A stretch of DNA of 64,000 bases, from the NCBI RefSeq assembly GCF_023195775.1, contig NZ_CP096205.1, positions 3,679,001 through 3,743,000 of the forward strand. The letters run 5' to 3'. This document shows, in pieces, positions 17,149 through 27,535 of this stretch; the stretch's first letter is position 1, and each line of letters starts with the position of its first letter. This stretch comes from Flavobacterium azooxidireducens (GTDB lineage: Bacteria > Bacteroidota > Bacteroidia > Flavobacteriales > Flavobacteriaceae). Under the pieces are notes generated by a model. That model was not told the DNA's origin. It did not search any database and saw nothing but the letters and a program-made list of their open reading frames with translations. Made by a program: the position numbers and the translations under genes.

Positions 17149-18474
17149 TTAATTTTCGTCTTTCCAGTTCAAGCGATCCATTTGGTTGTATTGCCAAGGA
17201 GCACCGTTGTTTTCTATGTTTGTCATCATTGCATTTAGTGACATTGGAGCAGCACTTTGTTCCATCACTAAATACCTTCTCATATCCATAATGATTGATA
17301 ATGGACTGATGTTGACCGGACATTCTTCAACACAAGCATTACACGATGTACACGCCCACAGTTCTTCGGGAGTGATGTAGTCGTTTAATAATGACTTATT
17401 ATCAGGAACAAAAACGCCTTTGTTTAGATCGATATTTTTACCAACTTCTTCCAAGCGATCTCTGGTATCCATCATAATTTTACGAGGAGACAATTTTTTT
17501 CCGGTTTGATTAGCGGGACAAGCTGAAGTACATCGACCACATTCTGTACAGGTATACGCATTTAGCAATTGAACCCAATCTAAATCTTGCACATCACTTG
17601 CTCCAAATTTAGCTGGTGCTGCATCAGGATTTGCAGGAGCTGCAAACGGATCAGCGGATGGATCAAGCATCAATTTTACTTCATTGGTTACGCTTTCTAA
17701 ATTGTCAAATTTTCCTTGCGGATTCAAATTGGCGAAATACGTGTTTGGAAAAGCCAACAAAATATGAAGATGTTTAGAAAAATATAAATAATTTAGAAAC
17801 ACTAAAATTCCGCAAATGTGCAACCACCAAGCGGTTCGTTCGATAATAATGACAACTCCTTCGGATAAACCGTTGAATAAAGGTGCGATAAATTGACTGA
17901 TTGGGAAACTTCCGGCTTCATCATAATGATTAACGTCCATCTGCTGTAACCAATAATCTGATGCATTCATTATCAAAAACAACGACATCAACACAATCTC
18001 AAAATATAAAATATAATTGGCATCACTTTTTGGCCACGCTTTCATATCTGAATTTACAAACCGTTTGATTTTGATAACATTTCTTCTTATCCAAAAAGCA
18101 ATCACAGAAATAATAACTAAAACAGCTAGAATTTCGAAAGAAGCAATTAATACATTATAAAATCCTCCCATAAAAGAAAAAGCACGATGTGTTCCGAAAA
18201 GGCCATCGATGATGATTTCTAGTAATTCTAAATTGATGATAATAAACCCAACATAGACAATAATATGCAGAATTCCGGCAATTGGTCGTTTCACCATTTT
18301 TGATTGACCAAGAGCAATCATGGCCATGTTTTTCCAACGTTCGGCCGAATTATCAGTACGATTTACATCTTGCCCGAGTTTAATATTTCGGATTAATTTT
18401 TTTACGTTTATCGCAAAATAGCCGAAACCTAAACCTAAAATTATAGCGAACAATATATTATCTAAATAACTCAT
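17149..18474 (-). CDS. Membrane ferredoxin-type Fe-S protein (4Fe-4S dicluster), partner of CCG subunit
   Basis: 441 residues. The N-terminal half has five to six transmembrane segments (about 5-24, 65-90, 107-127, 155-172, 213-235), resembling a quinol-interacting NarI/HdrE-like domain. The C-terminal half has two 4Fe-4S motifs: CTECGRCTSACP (309-320) and CTSCNACVEECP (375-386). Between them and the membrane part is an Ala/Pro-rich linker (about 272-292). It likely passes electrons between the quinone pool and the CCG subunit at 15722-16513. It lies 4 bp downstream of the MlaD-like gene, so the two are in one transcription unit. Confidence 0.88.
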   Translation of the reverse strand: MSYLDNILFAIILGLGFGYFAINVKKLIRNIKLGQDVNRTDNSAERWKNMAMIALGQSKMVKRPIAGILHIIVYVGFIIINLELLEIIIDGLFGTHRAFSFMGGFYNVLIASFEILAVLVIISVIAFWIRRNVIKIKRFVNSDMKAWPKSDANYILYFEIVLMSLFLIMNASDYWLQQMDVNHYDEAGSFPISQFIAPLFNGLSEGVVIIIERTAWWLHICGILVFLNYLYFSKHLHILLAFPNTYFANLNPQGKFDNLESVTNEVKLMLDPSADPFAAPANPDAAPAKFGASDVQDLDWVQLLNAYTCTECGRCTSACPANQTGKKLSPRKIMMDTRDRLEEVGKNIDLNKGVFVPDNKSLLNDYITPEELWACTSCNACVEECPVNISPLSIIMDMRRYLVMEQSAAPMSLNAMMTNIENNGAPWQYNQMDRLNWKDEN

Positions 18475-18478
18475 AAAG

Positions 18479-19444
18479 TTAATTTTTGGTATTTGTTGTG
18501 TCTTCTTCCGTTGGAGCTACGTAAGGTTTATTTTTCTTTCCAAATACAGAAACATTAATGTATCGGGTTGGATTTAAACGCAAATCTTCCAATAAAAGTT
18601 CCAATTCTTTTGATGCTTTGGTGAAGTTGGTGTACATTTTATCGTCTTTTAACAACTTGCCCATTGTTCCGTTTCCGGATTCTAAATTGGCTATTATTTT
18701 ATCGACGTTTGCTAATGTTTTTTCTAAATTTTCAACCGTTTGCCTTAAATTAGTTTGTGCTAATGAATCAGAAAGTTTTTCAAAATTCTTGGAAACTTTT
18801 TCAAAGTTATTTACGACATTATTAAGTTTCCCTTTATTATTGGTTAAAATTTCGTTTGCAGAATTGGAAGCTTCACTAAGCGAAGTCAGCGTTTTATTTA
18901 ATTCTGCAAAACTATTTCTTAAATCTTTTTTTGCTTTATCATCCAAAACATCATTGATATTCATTAGAACACCATCGGCACTTAGCATTGCTTTTTCAAT
19001 CTTTTCCTGCAAAGGTGTCAATCGTTCAGATACTAAATCGGTTAAACCGGGTTTTACTCCACCTCTTAGAAAATCTCCATCTTGCACTAAGTTACTATTT
19101 TTTAAATCCGGAACAATTTGAACTTGTTTTCCACCAATTAATCCCGGCTCATATATTCTAGCTTCACTTGTTTTTGATATTTTAAAATCGGTATCAATTT
19201 GTAATTCAACTTTTAATTTTCCTGAGTCATCTAAAAAATTAATTGATTTCACTTTACCAATCGTAAGTCCGTTTATCGTCACTGGAGCAGAAGCCATAAG
19301 ACCTTCAACATCATCATAAAGCACAAAAACGGTTTTATGTTTGGATAAAATATCTGTTCCTTTTAAAAAGCTATATCCCCAAATAAATAATAATATGGCC
19401 GATATAACTAATATTGCTGTTTTAATTTCTCTTGATAATTTCAA
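18479..19444 (-). CDS. MlaD/MCE family lipid-trafficking protein
   Basis: 321 residues. One N-terminal membrane helix (about 9-26) is followed by an MCE domain (about 37-115) with VTINGLTIGKVKSI and the PGLIGGKQVQIVPD block. A long helical tail follows (about 130-290), rich in Leu/Asn/Lys and probably coiled coil. MCE proteins form periplasmic rings or tunnels carrying phospholipids between membranes. No ATPase or permease gene for an Mla complex is adjacent in this window. The gene is 41 bp from the amidase gene and 4 bp from the Fe-S gene. Confidence 0.9.
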   Translation of the reverse strand: MKLSREIKTAILVISAILLFIWGYSFLKGTDILSKHKTVFVLYDDVEGLMASAPVTINGLTIGKVKSINFLDDSGKLKVELQIDTDFKISKTSEARIYEPGLIGGKQVQIVPDLKNSNLVQDGDFLRGGVKPGLTDLVSERLTPLQEKIEKAMLSADGVLMNINDVLDDKAKKDLRNSFAELNKTLTSLSEASNSANEILTNNKGKLNNVVNNFEKVSKNFEKLSDSLAQTNLRQTVENLEKTLANVDKIIANLESGNGTMGKLLKDDKMYTNFTKASKELELLLEDLRLNPTRYINVSVFGKKNKPYVAPTEEDTTNTKN

Positions 19445-19485
19445 TGGATAATGTTTTTATACAAATTTATAAAACTAAATTAACT

Positions 19486-20634
19486 TTATTGTTTTAAAGC
19501 TTCCTGAATAGATATTTTTTTTCCGTTTTTGAATGCAACGATAAAAGCAGAATCGTATCCTTTGCTTTTTGCTTCGGCAAGATTTTGCTTAGCATCATCA
19601 TAACTTGAAGTTTGGGCGTAAAAATATTTATACAAACCGTTTTCTTCAATAAACGATGTTGGATCTAAACCTTTAAAGTTTTTTGGTAATAATTCTAATT
19701 TTTTACCGCTTGCCGAAATCTGAACTTTAAAGACAACTCCTTTTACATCTACAGGTTTGTTTTCAACAACTTTTGGTTCATCTTTTGGTTTTGGAGCATC
19801 TTGAACCACCGGAATTTCTGCACTTGTTTTTTCTGGTTTTTCTTCTACCATTTGTGCTGAACCACCATAATATTCTTTTTTGTAGGATAAAATAGCATCG
19901 GCAATACCTTTGGCTAATTCATCTTGACCTTTTTCAGAGTTCAAGTACGCTCCTTCGGGTTTATAAGAAAGAAAACCTAATTCGGTTAGAATACTTGGCA
20001 TAGCCGTTTGGTTTAGAACTAAGAAAGGACCTTGCTTAACTCCTCTATTTTTTCTTTCTAGTTTATTAGTATATTCATTCTGAATTTTTGTAGCGATGGT
20101 AATACTTTGATCTAAATATTCTTCTTGTAAAAGTGTAATTCCGATGACACTTTCCGGCGATTTCGGGTCGTATCCTTCGTATTTCATCTTATAATCACTC
20201 TCTAAGGTAATTACGGCATTTTCCTTTTTAGCCACTTCAAGGTTGGAAGCATTCTTAGTTAAACCCATCACAAAGGTTTCTGTTCCATAGGCTTGACCTT
20301 TTGGAGCGGCATTACAGTGAATGGATAAAAACATATTGGCATTGGCACGGTTTGCAATTCTGGCACGTTCGATTAATTCAACAAAAACATCTGTTTTTCT
20401 TGTGTAAATAACTTGAATGTCAGGATATTTCTCTAGTTGCTTACCAACTTTTAATGCAACAGCCAAGGCAATATTTTTTTCAATAAAGCCATAATAGTTT
20501 GCACCTAAGTCTTTTCCGCCATGACCAGCATCTAACACAACTTTAAATTTGCTGTTAGATTGAGCAAATATTGAACTTACAGAAAGTAAAATCAGGAAAA
20601 AGCCTAGAAATTTGAATCTATTTAGAGTATACAT
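19486..20634 (-). CDS. N-acetylmuramoyl-L-alanine amidase (Amidase_3) with SPOR-like tail
   Basis: 382 residues: signal peptide (1-24), then an Amidase_3 zinc domain (about 29-240). The domain carries VVLDAGHGGKDLGANY (zinc His), the Glu of GFIEKN, SIHCNA (zinc His) and a TELGF block with the catalytic Glu. A Pro/Lys/Glu linker follows, then a SPOR-like domain (about 300-382). It cleaves the amide between muramic acid and the stem peptide in the periplasm. The SPOR-like region would target denuded glycan at division sites. Divergent from lptD, it heads the minus-strand gene row. Confidence 0.92.
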   Translation of the reverse strand: MYTLNRFKFLGFFLILLSVSSIFAQSNSKFKVVLDAGHGGKDLGANYYGFIEKNIALAVALKVGKQLEKYPDIQVIYTRKTDVFVELIERARIANRANANMFLSIHCNAAPKGQAYGTETFVMGLTKNASNLEVAKKENAVITLESDYKMKYEGYDPKSPESVIGITLLQEEYLDQSITIATKIQNEYTNKLERKNRGVKQGPFLVLNQTAMPSILTELGFLSYKPEGAYLNSEKGQDELAKGIADAILSYKKEYYGGSAQMVEEKPEKTSAEIPVVQDAPKPKDEPKVVENKPVDVKGVVFKVQISASGKKLELLPKNFKGLDPTSFIEENGLYKYFYAQTSSYDDAKQNLAEAKSKGYDSAFIVAFKNGKKISIQEALKQ

Positions 20635-20693
20635 TTTTTTAAAAGTTAATTTTAATTAAAACTCTACGTTTTAAATTTTATTATTTACTTATT

Positions 20694-20720
20694 TTTGACC
20701 AAAAATAATATGTAAGTTTG
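20694..20720 (+). promoter_or_regulatory. Putative lptD promoter (-33 TTTG, -7 TAAGTTTG)
   Basis: TTTG at 20694-20697, 15 bp, TAAGTTTG at 20713-20720. The motif overlaps the first in-frame TTG (20718), which would therefore lie upstream of the transcript start. This supports a downstream start for lptD. Confidence 0.45.
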
Positions 20721-20768
20721 GCACTCCAAAAATCAAGCCATAATTTTACAAAAATAGCATTAAAACCT

Positions 20769-23438
20769 TTGCGTACAAACTTATTTCATATCGTTTTATC
20801 AGCATTTTTCCTAACAATCGGAATTCATAAAAATTACGGTCAGGATTTGCCTAATAAGTCATTGCGAATTGAAGCTGAAAAAGCACCTGACAGCCTGTTA
20901 ATCAGCAAAGAAAACTTTATTGAAACAAAAGATACTACAAAAAAAGACACTGTTGTTAAAACTGAAAAAAAAGCAATTTTAGAAGGCAAAATAAAGTATA
21001 ACGCTGAAGACTACACTAAAATTGATCAAAAAAACAAACTCCTAACCTTATATAATAAAGCCGAACTTTATTATCAAGACATTGAAATAAAAGCAGGAAT
21101 TATTGTAATGAATTATGAAAAAGATGAAATTTATGCCGGAAGAATAAAAGATTCAACAGGAACTTATACGCAATTACCTGTTTTTAAACAAGGTTCAAAT
21201 GTAGTAGAACCTGATTCTATTCGGTTTAACACCAAAACAAAAAAAGCATTGATTTGGAATTCCAGAACCGATCAAGGCGAATTTCGTGTAAAAGCAGAAA
21301 TTACCAAAAAAGAAAATGATTCTGTTTATTTTCTAAAGAAAGCTCGCTTTACAACCTCTGAAGATATTGAAAATCCTGAATATTATTTTCAAACTAACAA
21401 AATCAAACTTGTTCCAAAGCAAAAAGTTGTGACAGGATTAACCAATATGGTTATTGCCGATGTACCTACTCCTATTGCTATTCCTTTTGCTTTTTTTCCG
21501 ATGACGGATACCAGTCAGTCCGGTTTAATTATACCCACCTTTCAGGACACTCGCAGACAAGGTTATTCACTTCAAAATGGAGGCTATTATTTGGCTTTGA
21601 GTGATTATTATGATTTATCAGTCATGGGCGATTATTACACAAATGGTAGTTGGGCTCTTCGTTTTGAATCATCGTATGCGTGGATGTATAAGTTTAGAGG
21701 AAATTTTAATATTCGATTTGAAAATCAAATTCAAAGTGAAAGAGGTTTTCCTGATTATACTAAATCACGAATTTATAATATTCAATGGTCGCATTCACAA
21801 GATGCTAAGTCAAATCCGTCTTCACGATTTTCTGCATCGGTGAATTTAGGAAGCAGTACTTATTTTCAACAATCACTAAATCAAGTAAATGTAGGCTCTA
21901 CATTAAATAACAACTTGAGCTCCTCGATATCCTATTCAAAGACTTTTAATTCTGTGCCACAAGTAAATATGTCGGTAACAGCTACACACAATCAAAACTC
22001 AAGAACACAAGAAATTAATATGACTTTGCCAACACTTCAATTAAGTGTAGACAGAATATTTCCGTTTGCTCCAAAAGAAGGTATAAAAAAAGGATTCTTT
22101 AAAAATATAAATTTACAATACAATTTAAGAGGAGAAAACAGAATCAGAACCAACGATTCATTATTTTTTAAGTCTGAAATGTTTAGAGATGCCAACACAG
22201 GCTTTCAACACTCCATTCCATTGAGCACTAACTTTAAAGTTTTTAACTATTTTAGCGTTTCAACAAGTGCCAATTATAACGAAGTTTGGTATTTAAAAAC
22301 GCTTAACAGAAGTTTTGACTCTGATATCAATAAAGTTGTAACCAATGATGTAAACGGTTTTGATGCTTTTAGAACCTACAATTTTTCTTCAAGTGTAGGA
22401 ACAACCATTTACGGAACTTTTAATTTTGGGGAAGAGAAAAAAATTCAAGCTATCAGACATGTCATGAGACCTTCTGTTTCCCATAGTTATACACCAAGTT
22501 TTGAACAATATTATGACACCTACGCTTTGGATGGTAGCGGTAGAATGGCAGAATACACTCGATTTGAAGGCGGAATATTTGGAGCTCCGAGCAACAACTA
22601 TGCTAACAATTTAGGTTTTAACCTCAGCAACACGTTTGAGGCAAAAATGACCGACAAAGACAGTACAAAGGTTGAACCTAAAAAGGTAATGCTTTTGAAT
22701 CAACTAAATTTTTCTACAAGTTATAACATGGCTGCCGACTCTCTGCGTTGGGCTCCGGTTCGGATGAGTGGCGGAACGGCTTTATTTGAAAACAAAATGA
22801 ATGTGAATTTTGGTGCAACGCTAGATCCGTATGCGATTAATGCAGCCGGAAGAAGAGTAAACACTTGGAATATTGATAATGGAGGAAGTTTATTTAGAAT
22901 GACAAGTGCCAATATGACCATTAATTATTCGCTTTCAAGTGAAGGTAATAAAAGTAATAATGAAAACTCGCAAGGTGCAAGAAATGGTGGTCGTGAGGAT
23001 GATTTATTTGGAACAAATACCAATCTGGGTGATCGTCGAGAGAGTCAGTTTGGAAATGATGATAAAAACGATAGTGAAGAACCGACTGAATTTTACAACG
23101 CCAAATTACCTTGGGACTTAACCTTTGCCTATTCGTTGACCTACGGAAACAATAATAGAGAAAAGAAAATAATAGGAAACTCTGTTATGATTTCCGGAAA
23201 CCTAGACATTACTCCCAGATGGAAAATGGGTGTTTCTTCAGGTTATGATTTTGTGCAAAAAGGAGTTACGTTTACCCAATTGCGTTTTGAAAGAGATTTG
23301 TTAAGTTGGCGAATGGATTTTAATTGGGCTCCATTTGGAGATTATGCTTCATGGGGATTTTTCATCGGAATTAAATCGTCTGTGTTGAGTGATATTAAGT
23401 GGGATAAGCGTTCTTTACCGGATCGACAGTTGAGATAA
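20769..23438 (+). CDS. lptD: LPS-assembly outer-membrane protein LptD
   Basis: 889 residues if started at the TTG at 20769, which gives a signal peptide ending near GQD. The frame is open to a TTG at 20718, so the start is uncertain, and no ATG is available. The N-terminal LptA/OstA-like jelly-roll region (about 60-230) contains ILEGKIKYNAEDYTKIDQ. A long beta-barrel domain rich in Tyr/Asn/Ser follows, with many amphipathic strands and an acidic Asn-rich extracellular loop near residues 720-780. It inserts LPS into the outer leaflet together with LptE. The neighbouring amidase and MlaD-like genes are also envelope functions. Confidence 0.9.
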   Translation: MRTNLFHIVLSAFFLTIGIHKNYGQDLPNKSLRIEAEKAPDSLLISKENFIETKDTTKKDTVVKTEKKAILEGKIKYNAEDYTKIDQKNKLLTLYNKAELYYQDIEIKAGIIVMNYEKDEIYAGRIKDSTGTYTQLPVFKQGSNVVEPDSIRFNTKTKKALIWNSRTDQGEFRVKAEITKKENDSVYFLKKARFTTSEDIENPEYYFQTNKIKLVPKQKVVTGLTNMVIADVPTPIAIPFAFFPMTDTSQSGLIIPTFQDTRRQGYSLQNGGYYLALSDYYDLSVMGDYYTNGSWALRFESSYAWMYKFRGNFNIRFENQIQSERGFPDYTKSRIYNIQWSHSQDAKSNPSSRFSASVNLGSSTYFQQSLNQVNVGSTLNNNLSSSISYSKTFNSVPQVNMSVTATHNQNSRTQEINMTLPTLQLSVDRIFPFAPKEGIKKGFFKNINLQYNLRGENRIRTNDSLFFKSEMFRDANTGFQHSIPLSTNFKVFNYFSVSTSANYNEVWYLKTLNRSFDSDINKVVTNDVNGFDAFRTYNFSSSVGTTIYGTFNFGEEKKIQAIRHVMRPSVSHSYTPSFEQYYDTYALDGSGRMAEYTRFEGGIFGAPSNNYANNLGFNLSNTFEAKMTDKDSTKVEPKKVMLLNQLNFSTSYNMAADSLRWAPVRMSGGTALFENKMNVNFGATLDPYAINAAGRRVNTWNIDNGGSLFRMTSANMTINYSLSSEGNKSNNENSQGARNGGREDDLFGTNTNLGDRRESQFGNDDKNDSEEPTEFYNAKLPWDLTFAYSLTYGNNNREKKIIGNSVMISGNLDITPRWKMGVSSGYDFVQKGVTFTQLRFERDLLSWRMDFNWAPFGDYASWGFFIGIKSSVLSDIKWDKRSLPDRQLR

Positions 23439-23462
23439 TCTTTAATTTAAAAATTCAACAGT

Positions 23463-23843
23463 ATGAAAAAAATAATTTTTACTGACAAAGCCCCTGCTCC
23501 TATTGGTCCTTATAGTCAAGCTGTTTTAGTGGGGAACACATTATATACTTCCGGACAAATTGCGATTAATCCGAAAACAGGTGATTTGGTTTTGGATGAT
23601 ATTGAAACTGAAACCAAACAAGTGATGGAAAACATGAAAGCTGTTCTGGAAGCGGCTGATATGAGTTTTGAAAATATCATCAAAACCACAATTTTTATTA
23701 TGGACATGGCTGATTTTGGGAAGATTAACGGCGTTTACGGTAGCTATTTTGATGAAAATTCTGCTCCTGCCAGAGAAACTGTTCAAGTTGCGGGATTACC
23801 CAAAGGTGTGAATGTGGAGATTTCGATGGTGGCGGTTAAGTAG
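23463..23843 (+). CDS. RidA family enamine/imine deaminase
   Basis: 126 residues, the standard RidA length. APIGPYSQA (about 11-19) and the conserved Arg in PARETVQVAGLP (about 101-112) define the family, as does YTSGQIAINPKTGDLV. RidA hydrolyses reactive 2-aminoacrylate and other enamines made by PLP enzymes. The gene starts 24 bp after lptD and probably shares its transcript. A short repetitive element follows the stop. Confidence 0.95.
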   Translation: MKKIIFTDKAPAPIGPYSQAVLVGNTLYTSGQIAINPKTGDLVLDDIETETKQVMENMKAVLEAADMSFENIIKTTIFIMDMADFGKINGVYGSYFDENSAPARETVQVAGLPKGVNVEISMVAVK

Positions 23844-23908
23844 TTTTCTGTTGTCTGTTTTCTGTTGTCTGTTATCGGTTGTCTGTTATCGGTTTTCTAT
23901 CGGTTATG
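23844..23908. repeat. Short intergenic repeat, ACAACCGATAA family, copy 2 (reverse orientation)
   Basis: Iterated TTTTCTGTTGTCTG and TTATCGGTTGTCTG units between ridA and convergent mgsA. Read on the minus strand they give ACAACCGATAACAG, matching the element at 10155-10197. Confidence 0.6.
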
Positions 23909-23915
23909 GTTTAAC

Positions 23916-24287
23916 TTAATCTACCAGCAACCCATTTAACAACAATTGTGCAGTTGCTTCATTGGTTGCTAATGGAATGTTGTGAACATCGCAAATACGA
24001 ATGAGCATATTTACATCGGGTTCGTGTGGATGACTGGATAGAGGATCTTTAAAAAAAAGCACCATTTTTGTTTTTCCTTCGGCTACTCTTGCTGCAATTT
24101 GAGCATCACCGCCTAATGGTCCGGAAAGTAGTCTTTTTACTTTAAAACCGGCATTCACCGCTTTACTCCCTGTTGTTCCGGTTGCAATCAACTTGATTTT
24201 TTCTTGCAGTAAAATGGCTTTGTTTTTATTTAAAAACTGAACCATATCGGCTTTTTTTCCATCGTGTGCTATTATTGCTATTTCCAT
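23916..24287 (-). CDS. mgsA: Methylglyoxal synthase
   Basis: 123 residues. IAIIAHDGKK at the N terminus, ATGTTGSK (phosphate binding) near 36-43, SGPLGGDAQIA (catalytic Asp) near 55-65 and FFKDPLSSHPHEPDV near 78-92 identify MgsA. It converts dihydroxyacetone phosphate to methylglyoxal, a bypass of lower glycolysis when phosphate is low. It follows the GlcNAc kinase gene across a strong hairpin and belongs to a physical cluster with gap and pfkA. Confidence 0.95.
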   Translation of the reverse strand: MEIAIIAHDGKKADMVQFLNKNKAILLQEKIKLIATGTTGSKAVNAGFKVKRLLSGPLGGDAQIAARVAEGKTKMVLFFKDPLSSHPHEPDVNMLIRICDVHNIPLATNEATAQLLLNGLLVD

Positions 24288-24334
24288 GTCTTTTTCTAAA
24301 ATTGTATTTAAAGATATTTAAAATTTATTAAATA

Positions 24335-24385
24335 AAGAAAGAGAAAAATCATAGTTGGATTGTAATTATGATTTTTCTCTTTCTT
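24335..24385 (-). terminator. Strong hairpin terminator between GlcNAc kinase and mgsA
   Basis: A perfect 19-bp stem: 24335-24353 pairs with 24367-24385, with a 13-nt loop. On the minus strand it ends in a U-rich arm. It would stop or attenuate transcription of the upstream kinase gene. Confidence 0.85.
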
Positions 24386-24400
24386 AAATGGTATGAAAAT

Positions 24401-25252
24401 TTATTTATTTAAAACGTGATAAGCAATCAAACCGTCAATTGGTCTTCGTAGAACATTACCAATTTTTATGTCGTATTTGTTTAAAATATCTTCCAATTCA
24501 TCTTTTAAATAAAACGCAATAGAACCTACAAAATGTACGTACACATCTCTGCAATTATCATATTGCATGATGTAGTTTTTAGCAAACTTTTTTAATTCTT
24601 TATAAATTATTTTTTTACAAAATTCAGTATCTTTATGTTTAATTAAAAACTTAGCTAACGTTGCCAAATATGCATTTGGATTAGGTTCTTTATATAAATT
24701 TCCTTTAATAAAATCGGCATCTAAGTTGAATTCTGTTTCAAATTCTTTGGCTAACTCTTTTGGCATTTTATTAAAATAATAGGCTCTTAACAAATGTCTT
24801 CCAAAACGATTTCCAGAACCGTCGTCCATGGCGATATAGCCTAACGATTGCACTTTTTGATGAAGTACTTTACCATCAAAAAAACTACAATTTGAACCTG
24901 TTCCTAAAATGCAAACAATGGCTTGTTCTTCTTTTGGAGTAGTTGCATAAACTGCTGCATATGTATCTTCTTGAACATCTACAGTGGCATTTTTAAAATA
25001 TTCTTCAAAAACTTCTTTTAGAAATTTTTTCATTTTATCAGTTCCACATCCAGCTCCGTAAAAAAATAATTGTTTGGCTTTGTCTTTATTTTGAGAAATA
25101 TCAAACTTGTCTTCGAGACGAGTAATAATTTGATCTTTTCCTAAAACTTCAGGATTTAATCCTAACGTCTGGGTAGTAAATAATACTTTTCCGTTGTCAT
25201 CTATTGCAATCCAATCGGCCTTTGTTGAACCGCCGTCTACTAATAATTTCAT
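24401..25252 (-). CDS. N-acetylglucosamine kinase-like protein (BadF/BadG/BcrA/BcrD ATPase family)
   Basis: 283 residues with the ASKHA phosphotransferase pattern. LLVDGGSTKADW at the N terminus binds phosphate, ILGTGSNC near residue 115 is phosphate 2, and MDDGSGNRFGRHLL near 143-156 matches eukaryote-type GlcNAc kinases. It probably phosphorylates GlcNAc from peptidoglycan or chitin turnover to GlcNAc-6-P. The GH3 lipoprotein in this window could release such a sugar. It lies between hairpins separating it from gap and mgsA. Confidence 0.82.
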   Translation of the reverse strand: MKLLVDGGSTKADWIAIDDNGKVLFTTQTLGLNPEVLGKDQIITRLEDKFDISQNKDKAKQLFFYGAGCGTDKMKKFLKEVFEEYFKNATVDVQEDTYAAVYATTPKEEQAIVCILGTGSNCSFFDGKVLHQKVQSLGYIAMDDGSGNRFGRHLLRAYYFNKMPKELAKEFETEFNLDADFIKGNLYKEPNPNAYLATLAKFLIKHKDTEFCKKIIYKELKKFAKNYIMQYDNCRDVYVHFVGSIAFYLKDELEDILNKYDIKIGNVLRRPIDGLIAYHVLNK

Positions 25253-25277
25253 AGGGTTTAGTTTGTTTGTTAGAAAA

Positions 25278-25314
25278 AAAAGTCCTGTTATACAAATTGG
25301 ATAACAGGACTTTT
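25278..25314 (-). terminator. Terminator after gap
   Basis: A perfect 14-bp stem: AAAAGTCCTGTTAT (25278-25291) with ATAACAGGACTTTT (25301-25314), 9-nt loop, followed on the minus strand by a run of T. It separates gap from the GlcNAc kinase gene. Confidence 0.88.
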
Positions 25315-25321
25315 ATGAAAA

Positions 25322-26383
<1,062 letters not shown>

Positions 26384-26397
26384 TTAACTTTATTATT

Positions 26398-27384
26398 TTA
26401 TGTTGACATTATATCAGAAACCCTTAATAACTCAGTATCAATTGGATAATGTCCTTTGATGGCTTGCTCTAAAGGCGTAAGTGTTACTTCATCCTGAATT
26501 AAACCAACCATGTAGTTTGATTTTCCTTCCATTAAAGATTCCACGGCTTTTACACCTAATCTACTGGCTAAAACCCTGTCAAAACAGGAAGGAGCTCCAC
26601 CTCTTTGCATGTGGCCTAAAACGGAAACCCGAATATCATATTCCGGTAAATGTTCTTCTATATAATCTTTTAATTCGAAAACACTTTTACCCATTTTATC
26701 ACCTTCGGCAACAACAACAATGCTAGACGATTTGCCTGAATTTCTACTTTTTTCTAATGATTCTAATAATCTGTCTAAACCTAAATCTTCTTCCGGGATT
26801 AAAATTTCTTCTGCACCTGCACCAATTCCGGCATTTAATGCAATGTGTCCAGCATCACGCCCCATTACTTCTACAAAGAAAAGTCGGTTATGCGAACTAG
26901 CTGTATCACGAATTTTATCGATACATTCTACTACTGTGTTTAAGGCAGTGTCATACCCTAAAGTGTGGCTTGTGCCAAAAATATCATTGTCGATAGTTCC
27001 GGGAATTCCCATGACCGGCATTCCGAATTCTTTATTAAAAACCAAAGCTCCGGTAAAACTTCCATCTCCACCAATCACAACTACACCATCAATACCTTCT
27101 TTTTTTAAATGCTCGAAAGCTTTTTTTCTGCCTTCAGCGGACATAAATTCTTTTGAACGAGCAGATTTTAATATAGTACCACCTTTATTAATGATATTGT
27201 TAACTGAACGAGGTCCCATTTCTTTAAAATCGCCTTCTATCATTCCTTGATAACCTCTATAGATTCCGACACATTCGATGTTATGATAAGCACATGTTCG
27301 CACAACAGATCGAATAGCTGCATTCATTCCCGGAGAATCTCCTCCAGAAGTTAAAACACCTACTTTTTTTATTGTATTATTCAT
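26398..27384 (-). CDS. pfkA: ATP-dependent 6-phosphofructokinase
   Basis: 328 residues from the ATG at 27384. The frame extends to 27414, but the ATG gives the usual start. VGVLTSGGDSPGMNAAIR near 8-25 binds ATP, GTIDNDIFG carries the catalytic Asp, and MGRDAGHIA and HMQRGGAPS are substrate-binding blocks. It phosphorylates fructose-6-phosphate. Short, bacterial PfkA length. It is followed by gap, giving a two-gene glycolytic unit. Confidence 0.96.
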   Translation of the reverse strand: MNNTIKKVGVLTSGGDSPGMNAAIRSVVRTCAYHNIECVGIYRGYQGMIEGDFKEMGPRSVNNIINKGGTILKSARSKEFMSAEGRKKAFEHLKKEGIDGVVVIGGDGSFTGALVFNKEFGMPVMGIPGTIDNDIFGTSHTLGYDTALNTVVECIDKIRDTASSHNRLFFVEVMGRDAGHIALNAGIGAGAEEILIPEEDLGLDRLLESLEKSRNSGKSSSIVVVAEGDKMGKSVFELKDYIEEHLPEYDIRVSVLGHMQRGGAPSCFDRVLASRLGVKAVESLMEGKSNYMVGLIQDEVTLTPLEQAIKGHYPIDTELLRVSDIMST

Positions 27385-27535
27385 TTTTTTATGTTTATAA
27401 TGTAAAGTTAGCAAAGATTAGCGACTTAAAATAGTGCTTTTTTGAGTAATTGACATATTAACCAAAAATCAAACGTTTTCGTTGATAAGTTTTTGATTTG
27501 TATGCAAAAAGAAGAAAAAAACCTAGCTTTTCTGA

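Noticed and set aside
18558-19121. A 187-codon frame antisense to the MlaD-like gene
   Set aside because: It is a shadow of a well-supported gene; composition reflects reversed Lys/Asn-rich codons.
26720-27250. A 176-codon frame antisense to pfkA
   Set aside because: pfkA has complete motifs in the other strand; no domain in the antisense product.
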